DNA of 64,000 bases from Pythium myriotylum (taxonomy: Eukaryota > Oomycota > Peronosporomycetes > Pythiales > Pythiaceae). The stretch is taken from NCBI GenBank assembly GCA_023091665.1, contig JALJCQ010000028.1, forward strand, positions 310,001-374,000, read 5' to 3'. The position numbers and the translations under genes were made by a program. Position 1 is the first letter of the stretch. The number at the start of each line of letters is the position of its first letter. The notes under the pieces are model-generated. The model had not been told where the DNA came from. It made no database searches and saw only the letters and a program-made list of their open reading frames with translations. Below are positions 8,960 through 18,875 of the stretch, piece by piece.

Positions 8960-11900
8960 ATGGAGCTCGCTAGTGAGCTCGCTGAGGCGTTGAAGCTCGC
9001 GCGCCGCGAAAGCGAGGTCCACGAGGCCACGGAGCTGCTGTACCCGCTCGTCAAGCGCTTCCACAGCGTCCTGTGGACGCTCAGGGACGCTCTGAATGGC
9101 ACTCTTCTGCGTCCAGAAAGACGAGAGCGCGCGGAGAAACTCATGGAGCAGGCCGTGAGGACGCTCATGTACGTGGTCGGGGGACAGAAGGCGCTGCCGC
9201 TAGCGTCGCGCGTGCTGGAGGCGGAGAGTCTGGCGAGAGCTGTGGCCGAGTTGCACGGCGAGAAGAGCGAGACGGGCGAGGTGGACAGCGGCCTGAACGG
9301 CGTGCTGACGACACTAGGCGAGCATGTAGATGAGAGAGGGTGGCGTCGCCGGTTGGAAGAGGCGAAACGAGACCACGTGGAGCTGCTGCGTGAGGCGATC
9401 TGGGATGTGAGGGGGGAGTTGCGAGCAGATGAGTCGATGGCGCGCGAGACGATCGTGCTGCTGAAGCACGCGCGAGCGTACGGTCGCTGGAATGCACTGG
9501 CGGATGAGCTGTGGGCCGTGGTGGAGCCATTCGCCGCACCGATGGACAATCAAGATCACCTGCTGGAGTTGCCAGTGTGGTTCATCCCGGAGAGCGACAT
9601 CGTGTTCCGTTCTCGGATGCTCGATCGAGGTGGGTTCGCGACCATCCACAACGCAGTGTGGGACGGCTGCAGCGTCGTGGTCAAGGTGGTGGAGGGTATC
9701 AATATTCATCAGACCAAGCAACTGGAGCAGTTGGTGACGGAGGTGGAGATCGGGTATGGATTGTCCCATCCGCACGTGATCAAGATGTATGGCGCGTGCC
9801 ATACACGGTCGCCGCCGCTGATCGTGTGCGAGTTCGCGAAGTACGGCAACATGCGCGATTATCTATATCAGAACGGTGATAAAGCACCGAAGTGGCGGCT
9901 GTTGTACGAGGCGGCATTGGGTTTGCAGTTTTTACACAAGAACCAGATCGTCCACGGTGATATGAAGCTGAACAATATCTTGATCACAGCTGACGGCACG
10001 GCAAAGGTGGGTGATTTTGGTTTGAGTCGCCGCCCAGAGTCGAAGACGAAGACGGCATCGTATTTGTACAATGATGGTGGTGGCAGTGACGGTGGTGGTG
10101 CGATTCGATGGCGTGCACCGGAGTGTTTCCGCACGAAGCCGACGTTTGCGTCTGACGTGTACTCGTTCGGGATGTGCATTTACGAGGCAGTTGCAGGCGT
10201 GATTCCTTACGAGGAGGTATCTTCAAACGACATGGTGAAGCGGATGATCTGTGAGGGCGCGTTGCCTCATCGTCCGGTCTATGCGGATGACGAGGTTTGG
10301 GAGTTGATTGAGAGAATGACTCGATTAGATCCTGTGAGTCGATCGAGTTTGTGGAGCGTGGTGGGCGCGCTGAAGGAGTTGAGCAGGCGAGATGATGTCT
10401 ATTCGTCAGGTTTTCCCGTTGGCACTGTGGATAGTCCTTTGATGAGGAAGTCGACAGTTTCATCGCCCTCTGTCGTTGCATGTGAGAAATCAAACGGAGA
10501 TGTGGAGACTGCACAGACGAAGGAAATATTTTCCTCCCCAACCTCTTCATTCCCGTCGAACAACCAAGACGTCTACGCGGATGGCGATGGGAATGAAACA
10601 ATGGCAGTGGCAAATGCAATCCATTTATTACGCAATATCGATGAGGAACTCCAAATGAGAGCACTGAAGTGGTTCCGCAGACATATGACAGCGGTTGATA
10701 CCTACACGACCAATGGCCTCGGCAGTGCAGATGTTACTGGTGTGCTGATATCTATCGCCGAAAATCCAGAGCCTCACTTCGCTCGCAGGCTGTATGCTTT
10801 TGATGCCTTGTACCACACGAACAAAAACGTTTTGTGCGAAGAGTTGGCGACGGTATTGGAGCACGTTAAGACAACTCTGCATCATCCTGACAATCAAGAG
10901 GTGTTTGGTCTGTACGAACGGATGGCCTCTGAAACCTTTGACGAGGATCGGCTCGAGGCAGTGGAAATACTGTCAATGATATTTTGGCACGACTTGTATG
11001 CAGGTGAGATTGGGGACATTGTGCGCGAGTTGATTCAACTATTGGATGCAGACGAAACGAATTTGAGAGCGGCAGCTGCATTGGTGTTTTCCGGCCTTGC
11101 AGTTGGACAGAAGTTGAGCTCAAAGGTGGCGTGGGAGCGCGCTGTGCAACCGCTGGTGAGACTTCTATTATCCAGTGACGAGTGTTGTCAACAGTGTGCA
11201 TCAATAGCATTGGCGCACGCCGCTGGCATCTCGCCAGACATGTTCGACATGGTTGCGACGGCAGGGGCCACACGTCCGCTCATTCAGTTACTCCATTCCG
11301 GGACAGCGAGCTCAAAGGTGTGGGCAGCTAACGCAGTTGCTGAGCTCGCACGAGTCTCCCCTGACAATCACATCACTTTCATCGACGCTGGCGCTATCGA
11401 CTCATTACTCCAGCTTCTTCTCTCACGGCGCGATATCTTCAAGGAATGTAGCGTTCGCGCCCTCGGAGAGATTGCGCTTGTCTCCCCTTTGACTGCCAAT
11501 AAAGTTGAAAGTACTGGTGCTTTGAACGAGTTGGTCGAACTCCTCACGTCCGGTTCAAGCTCCTCGAAGAGTGTGACCGCCCGTGCTCTGGGTAATCTCG
11601 CGTTCGGTTCCCTCGACAACGCGAATGTTTTTGTTTCCAGTGGTGCTATTCGCTCCCTCGCAAGATTGCTGAGGTCACGGCTGAGAAAGTGTAAGTTCGA
11701 TGCTGCTTATGCTCTCGAAATTCTCGCTCGCGATTCCCCCCAGAATAGACATGCAATTGTACTTGAAGGCGCCATTAGTCCTTTGGTCGAACTTCTTAGG
11801 TCGGGATCGAGCAAATGCAAAATAATCGCAGCCGCTGCGATCTCTCATCTTGCAAAAGATTCGACAGATATTGCCACACAGATAGCTGATACTGGTGCTA

Positions 11901-12460
11901 TTGCTCCGTTGGTCCAACTCCTCGCGTCGGGGCCCGACGAGATTAAAGGAAATGTCGCATATGCACTTGGCAACCTCGCCTGTAATTCACGGTTAACGAA
12001 GAAGATCGCTGAAGCCGCAGGTATCGATACGCTCGTTCGCGTGCTCAAGTCGAGAACAGATGTCTGTACCGTGGAAGCGTGCTATGCTCTCCGTTGTGTT
12101 TCAATTAGCTGTTGCTCTAGCTGGGGTGACATTGCTCGCTTCGGAGCCATTGATCCACTGATACAAAATCTTCGAGTGGGCCCAAAGGATTGCCGGTATT
12201 GGGTTGTCGATGTACTTCGATCGCTGAGCGCTGATCCAGGTATCGCACAAGCCATTGTCGATTCAGACGCGATTCCAGTTCTAACTAGTTTCCAGGATGA
12301 TCCAGAACTTGGTAGCTGCGTGAGTGCAACATTGGATAATCTTCGCCAGCTACAACTCCCGAATCATTTGCGTGGCGAGATGACTCCTTTTACACGAAGT
12401 CTGATTGATTTCTTGACTGGTACCACTCGCAACGTTCAGCACTTTACCACCAGCTTTTAA
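8960..12460 (+). CDS. TKL-type protein kinase with about 10 ARM repeats
   Basis: 1,166 residues, second gene of the tandem array, starting at ATG (MELASELAEALKLARRE) about 260 nt after its neighbour. The N-terminal helical region is followed by the motif WFIPESDIVFRSRM, which also precedes the kinase domain in the paralogs. The glycine loop is DRGGFATIH, with Ala where the third Gly is usual. VVVKVV, HGDMKLNN (about 331), GDFGLSR and WRAPECF are intact. A Ser/Pro-rich linker (about 480-540) separates the kinase from about 10 ARM-type repeats (about 690-1130, such as FIDAGAIDSLLQLL). It is the shortest of the three because it has fewer repeats, so copy number changed after duplication. Probably a cytosolic signalling kinase with a protein-docking tail. 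Confidence 0.9.
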   Translation: MELASELAEALKLARRESEVHEATELLYPLVKRFHSVLWTLRDALNGTLLRPERRERAEKLMEQAVRTLMYVVGGQKALPLASRVLEAESLARAVAELHGEKSETGEVDSGLNGVLTTLGEHVDERGWRRRLEEAKRDHVELLREAIWDVRGELRADESMARETIVLLKHARAYGRWNALADELWAVVEPFAAPMDNQDHLLELPVWFIPESDIVFRSRMLDRGGFATIHNAVWDGCSVVVKVVEGINIHQTKQLEQLVTEVEIGYGLSHPHVIKMYGACHTRSPPLIVCEFAKYGNMRDYLYQNGDKAPKWRLLYEAALGLQFLHKNQIVHGDMKLNNILITADGTAKVGDFGLSRRPESKTKTASYLYNDGGGSDGGGAIRWRAPECFRTKPTFASDVYSFGMCIYEAVAGVIPYEEVSSNDMVKRMICEGALPHRPVYADDEVWELIERMTRLDPVSRSSLWSVVGALKELSRRDDVYSSGFPVGTVDSPLMRKSTVSSPSVVACEKSNGDVETAQTKEIFSSPTSSFPSNNQDVYADGDGNETMAVANAIHLLRNIDEELQMRALKWFRRHMTAVDTYTTNGLGSADVTGVLISIAENPEPHFARRLYAFDALYHTNKNVLCEELATVLEHVKTTLHHPDNQEVFGLYERMASETFDEDRLEAVEILSMIFWHDLYAGEIGDIVRELIQLLDADETNLRAAAALVFSGLAVGQKLSSKVAWERAVQPLVRLLLSSDECCQQCASIALAHAAGISPDMFDMVATAGATRPLIQLLHSGTASSKVWAANAVAELARVSPDNHITFIDAGAIDSLLQLLLSRRDIFKECSVRALGEIALVSPLTANKVESTGALNELVELLTSGSSSSKSVTARALGNLAFGSLDNANVFVSSGAIRSLARLLRSRLRKCKFDAAYALEILARDSPQNRHAIVLEGAISPLVELLRSGSSKCKIIAAAAISHLAKDSTDIATQIADTGAIAPLVQLLASGPDEIKGNVAYALGNLACNSRLTKKIAEAAGIDTLVRVLKSRTDVCTVEACYALRCVSISCCSSWGDIARFGAIDPLIQNLRVGPKDCRYWVVDVLRSLSADPGIAQAIVDSDAIPVLTSFQDDPELGSCVSATLDNLRQLQLPNHLRGEMTPFTRSLIDFLTGTTRNVQHFTTSF

Positions 12461-12922
12461 TTGATGCAACCCCTCCACTCGTGCCGCAAGAGGTCCGTAA
12501 GTGTCGTGGACGTCGTCGCTTAGGATCTAACGACCGGAAAGACTGGAAAGAGGATCTATACCATACGTATAAGTATATTCTATAATGGGTGTGCTATCGC
12601 TATTCTCGCGTGCTGATCAGCGTTGGCAACGAAGATCACCGGCTTCGACCCCACCCACTTGGCAGCTAGTCCAACTGAGTTGTGGTCAGCTCGCGCAACT
12701 GGTAGCTACTGCAACAGGATAATCACGACGATCACATCTTCAACTATCATAGTGCATTTGCAGCTATGATCACCCACAAACGTCCATTGCATACTAACTT
12801 AACCATTACCACTCCACAATTGCACTCAGGTACCAAGTACATCTCATGGAAGCTCCTCTCTCTTCTCCTCTCTCTCGTCTCGATGCCCCCCCAGAGCGTG
12901 AGCCTCGTTCGCCGCCGTCTCC
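12461..12922. other. Intergenic between kinase genes
   Basis: 462 nt with no supported gene, probably the terminator of the upstream kinase and the promoter of the next. An AT-rich stretch lies at about 12557-12590, and a pyrimidine-rich leader (TCTCTCTTCTCCTCTCTCTCG) precedes the next start codon. Confidence 0.4.
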
Positions 12923-15900
12923 ATGGATCTCTCTGACGAGCTCGCGCGGGTCTCGCGGCTCGCTCGTCGCGACGACGACGTCCACGAAGCCACCGAGCTG
13001 CTCCATCCACTCGCCAAGCGCCTCCGCCACGTGCTCGCGCTTCTCTCGAGCGCCGCCGACAAACTCTCGGAGCACAAGCGAACGCATGCGAATCAGTTGT
13101 TTCGAGACGCGTTCAGGACGTTCGCGTACCTGGTCGATCGCCAGAAGTCGACACCGCTGGCCTCACGCGTCGTCCACGCCGACAGACTCGCGTTCGACGT
13201 CGCCGAGCTCCATGGGGAGACCAACCCGAGTGGCGAGATCGTCGGAGGACTCGACGCTGTGCTCGCTACACTGGACGAGCACACGGAGGTGAACGAGTGG
13301 CGTCGCGCGTTCGAACAGGAGAAGCGAGACCATGTCGAGTTGCTCCACGAATCGATCCGGAATGCCAAGAGAGAGCTGCTGGAGGATCCATCGATGGCGC
13401 GCGAGACCATTGTGCTGCTCAAGCATGCGAGGGCGTACGGCCATTGGCATCCACTCGCGGACGAGCTCTGGAGTGTCGTGGAGCCGTTGGTGGCTGCAAC
13501 GAACGACGAGCTGCTGGACCTGCCGGCGTGGTTCATACCCGAGAGTGACATCGCCTTCCGCTCGAGGATGCTGGATCGAGGCGGCTTCGCGACAGTGCAT
13601 TTTGCGATGTGGAACGGTTGCAGCGTCGTGGTGAAGGCAGTTCAAGACATCAACGTCCATCAGACGAAACAGCTCAAGCGGTTCGTGAACGAGGTGGAGA
13701 TTGGGTACGGACTCTCGCACCCACACGTGATCAAAATGTACGGCGCGTGCCACACACGTTGCCCGCCGCTGATCATGTGCGAGTTCGCAAAGCAAGGCAA
13801 CCTGAGCGACTACCTCCATCGGCACGAGCACAAGGCACCCAAGTGGCGTCTTTTGTACGAAGCAGCTCTGGGTCTCCAGTTCCTACACTCGAAGGAGATC
13901 GTCCATGGTGATGTGAAGCTCAACAATTTCTTTGTGATGGCGGATGGCACAGTTAAGGTCGGAGACTTTGGGTTAAGCAGACGGGAGGCGTCGGCTTCCA
14001 GTGAATGGGTCAGTGATGAAGGTGGCGTTGGGGCGATTCGATGGCGTGCACCGGAATGTTTCCGCACCATGCCGACATTCGAGTCAGACGTGTACTCGTT
14101 CGGGATGTGCGTGTATGAAGCAGTTGCCGGCACGATTCCTTATGAGGATGTAGCTGACGGCGCCGTGGAGGAACTAATTTGTGCAGGCAAGCTACCTCAT
14201 CGTCCAGAGTGTATGACCAACGAGGTATGGGAATTGATTAAGCAAATGACGCATGTGAATCCAGAAACTCGCTCAAGCCTGCGGAGCGTCGTGGGTATAC
14301 TGAAAGAGTTAAGCAATCGAGAAGAACCGATTGGTGTTTCCAGCGTGGCAGCAAATGCTCAGTTGGCAGGCGAATTGTCTGCCCCTCTTGATGTCTTGAG
14401 TTCGAAACCGCTGGGAAGCACGGATGAAGTTGAGATGAAGTCTGTGGACGAAGTGGTCCAGGGTCTACGGCGAGTTCACAATCCCAGTGTTCAGGGCAGA
14501 GCTCTCAAATGGATTTGGAGGATGAGCATTCTCACAGATAACTACGCTACTGCACAGACTTACGCAAAACTTAGTGAGCTCGGTGGTGTATCTGCGATGA
14601 TACTCATTCTCACCAACTCCGAGTCTTCATTTGCGCACAAGATGTACGCTCTCGACGTGTTGATCAGGATCAACAATCAAGTTTTAAAAGGAGCGATAAG
14701 TGCGGTACTCGACGACGCCATGGTTCCGTTACGTCCCCCCAACGCATATGAAATGTCATGCCTGTACCGCGGAATGGGATGTGTAACGTCGATCGAGGAA
14801 CAGCTTCAGGCTCTCGAAGTCCTCTCTGTGCTCTTCACGAACGACATGGTTGATGGCGAGATCAACCACATCGTGCTGGAGCTTCTTCGACTCATAAAGA
14901 CTGGCATACCAAGAATTGCTGCAGCTGTAGCGTACACAATCTCGTGTTTGGTAAGCGGGAGCAAGACAAACAAAAGCCCTCTCCTCATTGATGCAGTGGG
15001 CCCAATAGTGAACCTGCTTGAGTTTCCAGAAGACCATTGCAAGTTATGCTCGTCTATTGCAGTTGCCCAACTCGCTTCAAACGATTTAGGTCTTGGAGAT
15101 GCGATCGTGAAAGCCGGCGCCATAGAACACCTCGTGAAGATAATGGGGTCAGAGTGTACCACGACCAATCGTTGGGCAGCTTGTGCTCTCAATAGGCTTG
15201 TCTCGAACTCTCCGCAATACGCTGAAGCAGCAGCGGACCTGGGTGCAATTGAGGCATTGGTCGGTCTCACCAAGACCCAATCCAACGTCGTGAAATATTA
15301 TTCCGCCCATGGTCTTAGTATTCTCGCTCAAGGTTCGGCGAAGAACAGCAAGGCAATCGCTCATGCAGGAGCCGTTGAACTTTTGTTGGAGCTTGTCTGC
15401 ACAGGTTCAAATGAATGCCAAAAGCGTAGTGCATACGCTCTCGGGATCCTATCTTCAGCGTCTTACAAGATCAGGGACAAAATCGTGGCAGCTGGCGCTG
15501 TGCATTCGTTAGTGAATCTTCTCAACTCGGACTCAAGCGACTGTCAGGAATGCGGCGCCTTTGCACTCAGTAACCTGGTTTCGGAATCACAGGAAACAGT
15601 CTCTCAGATTCGAAGTGCTGGCGCCGTGGTCATATTGGTGAAGCTTCTCTCGTCGTCTTCGGACACTTGCAAACACCAGGCTGCTGCTACACTCCGTGCT
15701 TTTACCGTTGCTTCTACCGACATAAAGACGGATGTTGTGACCGCTGGGGCGATTGGCCCTTTGGTTCAGCTTCTCAGAATGGAATGCTCAGACTGCAAAC
15801 AGCAGGGTGCGCGTACACTTGCGACTCTAGCAGAAAATTCATTGGAGAACGCATTGGCAATTCATAAAGCAGACGCAGTCCCAGCATGTTTTAAAATGAT

Positions 15901-16999
15901 GAAGATCGGGCCTATTGATTGCAAACGATGGGGTGCTCACGCCCTTGAAAAGATTGCGGCACACGTGGAGTTGTGGCGGGCATGGGATGACGTATCCCAA
16001 CCCTTGAAAGACCTCCTGAAATCAGACTTATTAGACCACAAGGAAGCAGCGGGGTGTGCAGTGGCAAATCTGACTCGCACCACCCCATGGTGGTGCAAAA
16101 CAGATTCCCAATGCGAGTTGGAAATGGTGAAGCCATTGGTGGAGCTCATCAAGGCTGGATCCATTGGATGCAAGCAATACTACGTTCGTGCTCTTGGAAA
16201 CTTAGCATGGGCGAATTCCAATAACGCGAAGATGGCCCGCTCAGCCGGCGCGGTGGACTCTTTAAAAGACTTATTCCAGACAGGATCGAGCATGCTCAAG
16301 CAAGAAGTTGTTCGGACTCTTGGAAACTTGGCGTGCTGGGGGGAGGTCAAGCATCCACACACGGTCCGCATACTGGTTGACCTTCTCAAGAGCCAAGACT
16401 ACAACTACGTCGTGCAAAGTGCCCATGCGCTTAAAGTTCTTGTTGCTTATTTTCCGACGACGAAGCCTTTGCTTGTGGAGTATGGTGTTATTGACACATT
16501 GGTTGCGATTCTTAAGAGATCGTGGGGGGATATAAGAAGCAGTGCAGCAGGAGTGCTTGGGGCCCTCGCCGAGAACTCACCCGAGATCAGTGTCGCTATA
16601 GCGGACAGCGGCGCCATCGGGCCACTAATAAACCTTGTCAAAGCCGCTGGATCTGGCGAGAACAACGGGGAACATGCGCTGCTGTGCCTTGCTTGGGACT
16701 CACCAGCAACAAAGATCGCAATTGCAAAAGCTGGCGCGATTGATCCAATTTTGAGCCTTTTAAGAGGGAGCTGTGAGAACCGATGCTTGGCTTTGCAGTT
16801 TCTGATATCATTGAGCAGTGAGCCGGCAACTGTGCGCCAGATCGTTGATGCTGGGGCGGTGCCAATTTTGAAGAATCTTCGCAAATGCAGGAAGTGCAAC
16901 TCTTGCAACCGCGTCGACACAAGCGTCAAGACAATCCTTAAAAACCTTAGGTACGAGAGAATTCGAGGACTCTTCAAGTGGCAAACTCCAGGCTCGTGA
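12923..16999 (+). CDS. TKL-type protein kinase with about 16 ARM repeats
   Basis: 1,358 residues, third member of the array, beginning MDLSDELARVSRLARR. Layout as in its neighbours: helical N-terminus, WFIPESDIAFRSRM, then the kinase domain (about 205-470). The degenerate glycine loop DRGGFATVH has the same Gly-to-Ala change as the middle gene, followed by VVVKAV, HGDVKLNN (about 329), GDFGLSR and WRAPECF. The C-terminal half has about 16 ARM-type repeats, several of them worn (for example WDDVSQPLKDLL and HTVRILVDLL). It is closer to the gene at 8960 than to the one at 3828 in its N-terminal and kinase parts, so the middle and last genes probably arose from the later duplication. The extreme C-terminus is Cys/Lys-rich (CRKCNSCNR). 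Confidence 0.9.
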   Translation: MDLSDELARVSRLARRDDDVHEATELLHPLAKRLRHVLALLSSAADKLSEHKRTHANQLFRDAFRTFAYLVDRQKSTPLASRVVHADRLAFDVAELHGETNPSGEIVGGLDAVLATLDEHTEVNEWRRAFEQEKRDHVELLHESIRNAKRELLEDPSMARETIVLLKHARAYGHWHPLADELWSVVEPLVAATNDELLDLPAWFIPESDIAFRSRMLDRGGFATVHFAMWNGCSVVVKAVQDINVHQTKQLKRFVNEVEIGYGLSHPHVIKMYGACHTRCPPLIMCEFAKQGNLSDYLHRHEHKAPKWRLLYEAALGLQFLHSKEIVHGDVKLNNFFVMADGTVKVGDFGLSRREASASSEWVSDEGGVGAIRWRAPECFRTMPTFESDVYSFGMCVYEAVAGTIPYEDVADGAVEELICAGKLPHRPECMTNEVWELIKQMTHVNPETRSSLRSVVGILKELSNREEPIGVSSVAANAQLAGELSAPLDVLSSKPLGSTDEVEMKSVDEVVQGLRRVHNPSVQGRALKWIWRMSILTDNYATAQTYAKLSELGGVSAMILILTNSESSFAHKMYALDVLIRINNQVLKGAISAVLDDAMVPLRPPNAYEMSCLYRGMGCVTSIEEQLQALEVLSVLFTNDMVDGEINHIVLELLRLIKTGIPRIAAAVAYTISCLVSGSKTNKSPLLIDAVGPIVNLLEFPEDHCKLCSSIAVAQLASNDLGLGDAIVKAGAIEHLVKIMGSECTTTNRWAACALNRLVSNSPQYAEAAADLGAIEALVGLTKTQSNVVKYYSAHGLSILAQGSAKNSKAIAHAGAVELLLELVCTGSNECQKRSAYALGILSSASYKIRDKIVAAGAVHSLVNLLNSDSSDCQECGAFALSNLVSESQETVSQIRSAGAVVILVKLLSSSSDTCKHQAAATLRAFTVASTDIKTDVVTAGAIGPLVQLLRMECSDCKQQGARTLATLAENSLENALAIHKADAVPACFKMMKIGPIDCKRWGAHALEKIAAHVELWRAWDDVSQPLKDLLKSDLLDHKEAAGCAVANLTRTTPWWCKTDSQCELEMVKPLVELIKAGSIGCKQYYVRALGNLAWANSNNAKMARSAGAVDSLKDLFQTGSSMLKQEVVRTLGNLACWGEVKHPHTVRILVDLLKSQDYNYVVQSAHALKVLVAYFPTTKPLLVEYGVIDTLVAILKRSWGDIRSSAAGVLGALAENSPEISVAIADSGAIGPLINLVKAAGSGENNGEHALLCLAWDSPATKIAIAKAGAIDPILSLLRGSCENRCLALQFLISLSSEPATVRQIVDAGAVPILKNLRKCRKCNSCNRVDTSVKTILKNLRYERIRGLFKWQTPGS

Positions 17000-17635
17000 T
17001 GTTCTACCTCTTCTGCATTCGACTGACGAATTGCCGAAACGATTCATGAAGCGGGTCGGCCACCCACTTACACAAGTAGATCTGACACAAGTAAACCTGC
17101 CACCACAATCACGCATCAGGCGGACACACGGAGCTGAAACTGCACTTCTATTCCCGCAACAAGATGACTTTTTTTGGCACTCGCATCGTGAATATGTTCA
17201 AGTTACCACAGTAGCTCCACCAGAATGGACGCTGTTTAGTTCTTGAAGATTATATCGAAGTCCCAAGCGGAGCACCTGTGACTCACTCCATGAAGTACGC
17301 GCAAAAGCAATAGAGGTTGTGATTATTGTGAGCTCCACACCAACGGAAACAGCAAGATCATATGCACCGGCCGAGGAATGAAATCTTGATCTGTTCTCAG
17401 TAATCGGAGGGCCGAACTCTTTGTCGTGAGCAGGTCGCCATTTTCAGTTTTCGTTTTCATTGCTTTAGCTTTCAACCCCTCTGTTGTCTCCGACAAAGAT
17501 CAAAGTAGTCGCACGAAAGTGAAAGATACAAAGAAATGAGGTAGACGACGCGGGCAACACAATGATGAAGCAGTTAGAGCTCTTGAATCAGCGAAGTGCG
17601 ATCGTAATATCCACGATCCATATCCTATCCTAGCG
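17000..17635. other. Intergenic, no gene seen
   Basis: Between the convergent kinase and methyltransferase genes. No coding pattern, repeat or RNA gene was recognised. Confidence 0.4.
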
Positions 17636-18487
17636 TCAAGGCTTCGCCAAAATGATGTAGGTCTCCAAACCAATCGGGAATCCTGTCGCAAGTTACTCGT
17701 CGGCCATGCGCTTCGCCACATCGAAACGGCGGGCGCTCAACTCCTCATCCTCAACCGGGAACGTCTCCGTGTAAAACTCGGCAAACTCCTGCGCGCTCCA
17801 GAGCTCCAACACACATAGGAACGGCCAGATCATCACCTTGGAGAAGCCCGCGTCGGCAAATCTCTTGCGCAGTGCCGGTAGATCCTTGCCCATGGTAAAG
17901 TTCGGGTGGTCGGCGCCATCCGACAGACCCAGCTCCTTGCTCAGCCTCGCGTCGATCGTGAACTTGCCGCTGTTCTCGGGCTTGGCCCAGATCGTGAAGC
18001 CGGCCATGCCGTCGTCCTTGAGCACTCGTCGCGCCTCACGAAGCAACGCGTCCGGATCCGGGCACAGCTGCAAGCAGAGACTCGACAGGTACCGGTCCAT
18101 CGAGCTGGTTTTGATCTCAACGAGGTCCTGGCCGTTGGCTTCCATCACGCGCACGTCGACGAGCGGGATCGTCGCGGCGAGGTTCTCGGTCGCGAGCTGC
18201 ACCATCGTCGGTGCGAGGTCCGTGACCACGAACGTGCGCTTGGTCTCATCTCGCTGTGCACCACGCTTGAGGTATTCGAGTGCGTCCTGCGAGCCGATCC
18301 CGGCGCCAGCTGCGACTTCGAGTACGCTGTGGGCCTTCTCGAGCTGCATGTGGCGATGCATCTCGGCTGCACACTGCCGCGTCACGCGCTTGTTGGCGGT
18401 CTCCGTAAAGCGCACGGCGAAGTCGCTCCAGTGGGCACGCATCATGGCCACACGCTCGGCCAGCGCGGCTGCCTTGTTGGTCGCCAT
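17636..18487 (-). pseudogene. SAM methyltransferase paralog with in-frame TAA near its end
   Basis: Begins at the ATG of MATNKAAALAERV and keeps methyltransferase motif I (VLEVAAGAG), VVTDLAPTMVQLA, the PDPDALLREARRVL block and GFTIWAKPENSG. It is clearly a paralog of the gene at 1950. After RMADE an in-frame TAA (17693-17695) ends the frame at residue 264. The same frame continues past it for 19 codons to GLETYIILAKP and a TGA at 17636, matching the paralog's last residues (GLETYIILARP). So the conserved C-terminal strand is present but cut off. It may be a recent nonsense change, a sequencing error, or readthrough. The nucleotide fold lies upstream of the stop, so a truncated protein could still fold in part. 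A longer upstream frame starts only at GTG. Confidence 0.8.
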
Positions 18488-18613
18488 TGCGGTGTGCACG
18501 GAAGGAAGATTGGGAGTGAACACGAGCGAGGATTCGTCGACTGACCGAGACGGAGGAACTCGCCCCCAAGTGCAAGTCGTCCATCACCTTGGGTGTCACG
18601 AAGGACAAGATCA

Positions 18614-18667
18614 AGTCGAGTCGAGTCGAGTCGAGCCGAGCCGAGCCGAGCCGACTCGGCTCGGCTT
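18614..18667. repeat. Pentanucleotide microsatellite with inverted end
   Basis: A run of GAGTC units passes into GAGCC units and then into their complement (GACTCGGCTCGGCTTGG), so the right part can fold back on the left. It lies in the gap between the divergently transcribed methyltransferase and ABC transporter genes. Confidence 0.75.
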
Positions 18668-18875
18668 GGGCAGTATTCATCTCGTGAGAGTGCCATTTTG
18701 AACCCATTTAAGAACGCGAAGAGCTCCAGAATTAGGATCGCGTGGCAATGCGCAGCGAAGGGATAAGTTTTGACGGCACGCAAAGAGCTTGCGCTGGTCG
18801 ACCACAGCGCGTTCCTCGACTCTCTCGTTGTTGATTTCCCGTTGTGGTCACTTGATTGGATTCGGCACGGTTGGT

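Noticed and set aside
18614..18667. CRISPR-like repeat
   Set aside because: Five-base units without spacers; a plain microsatellite in a eukaryotic intergenic region.
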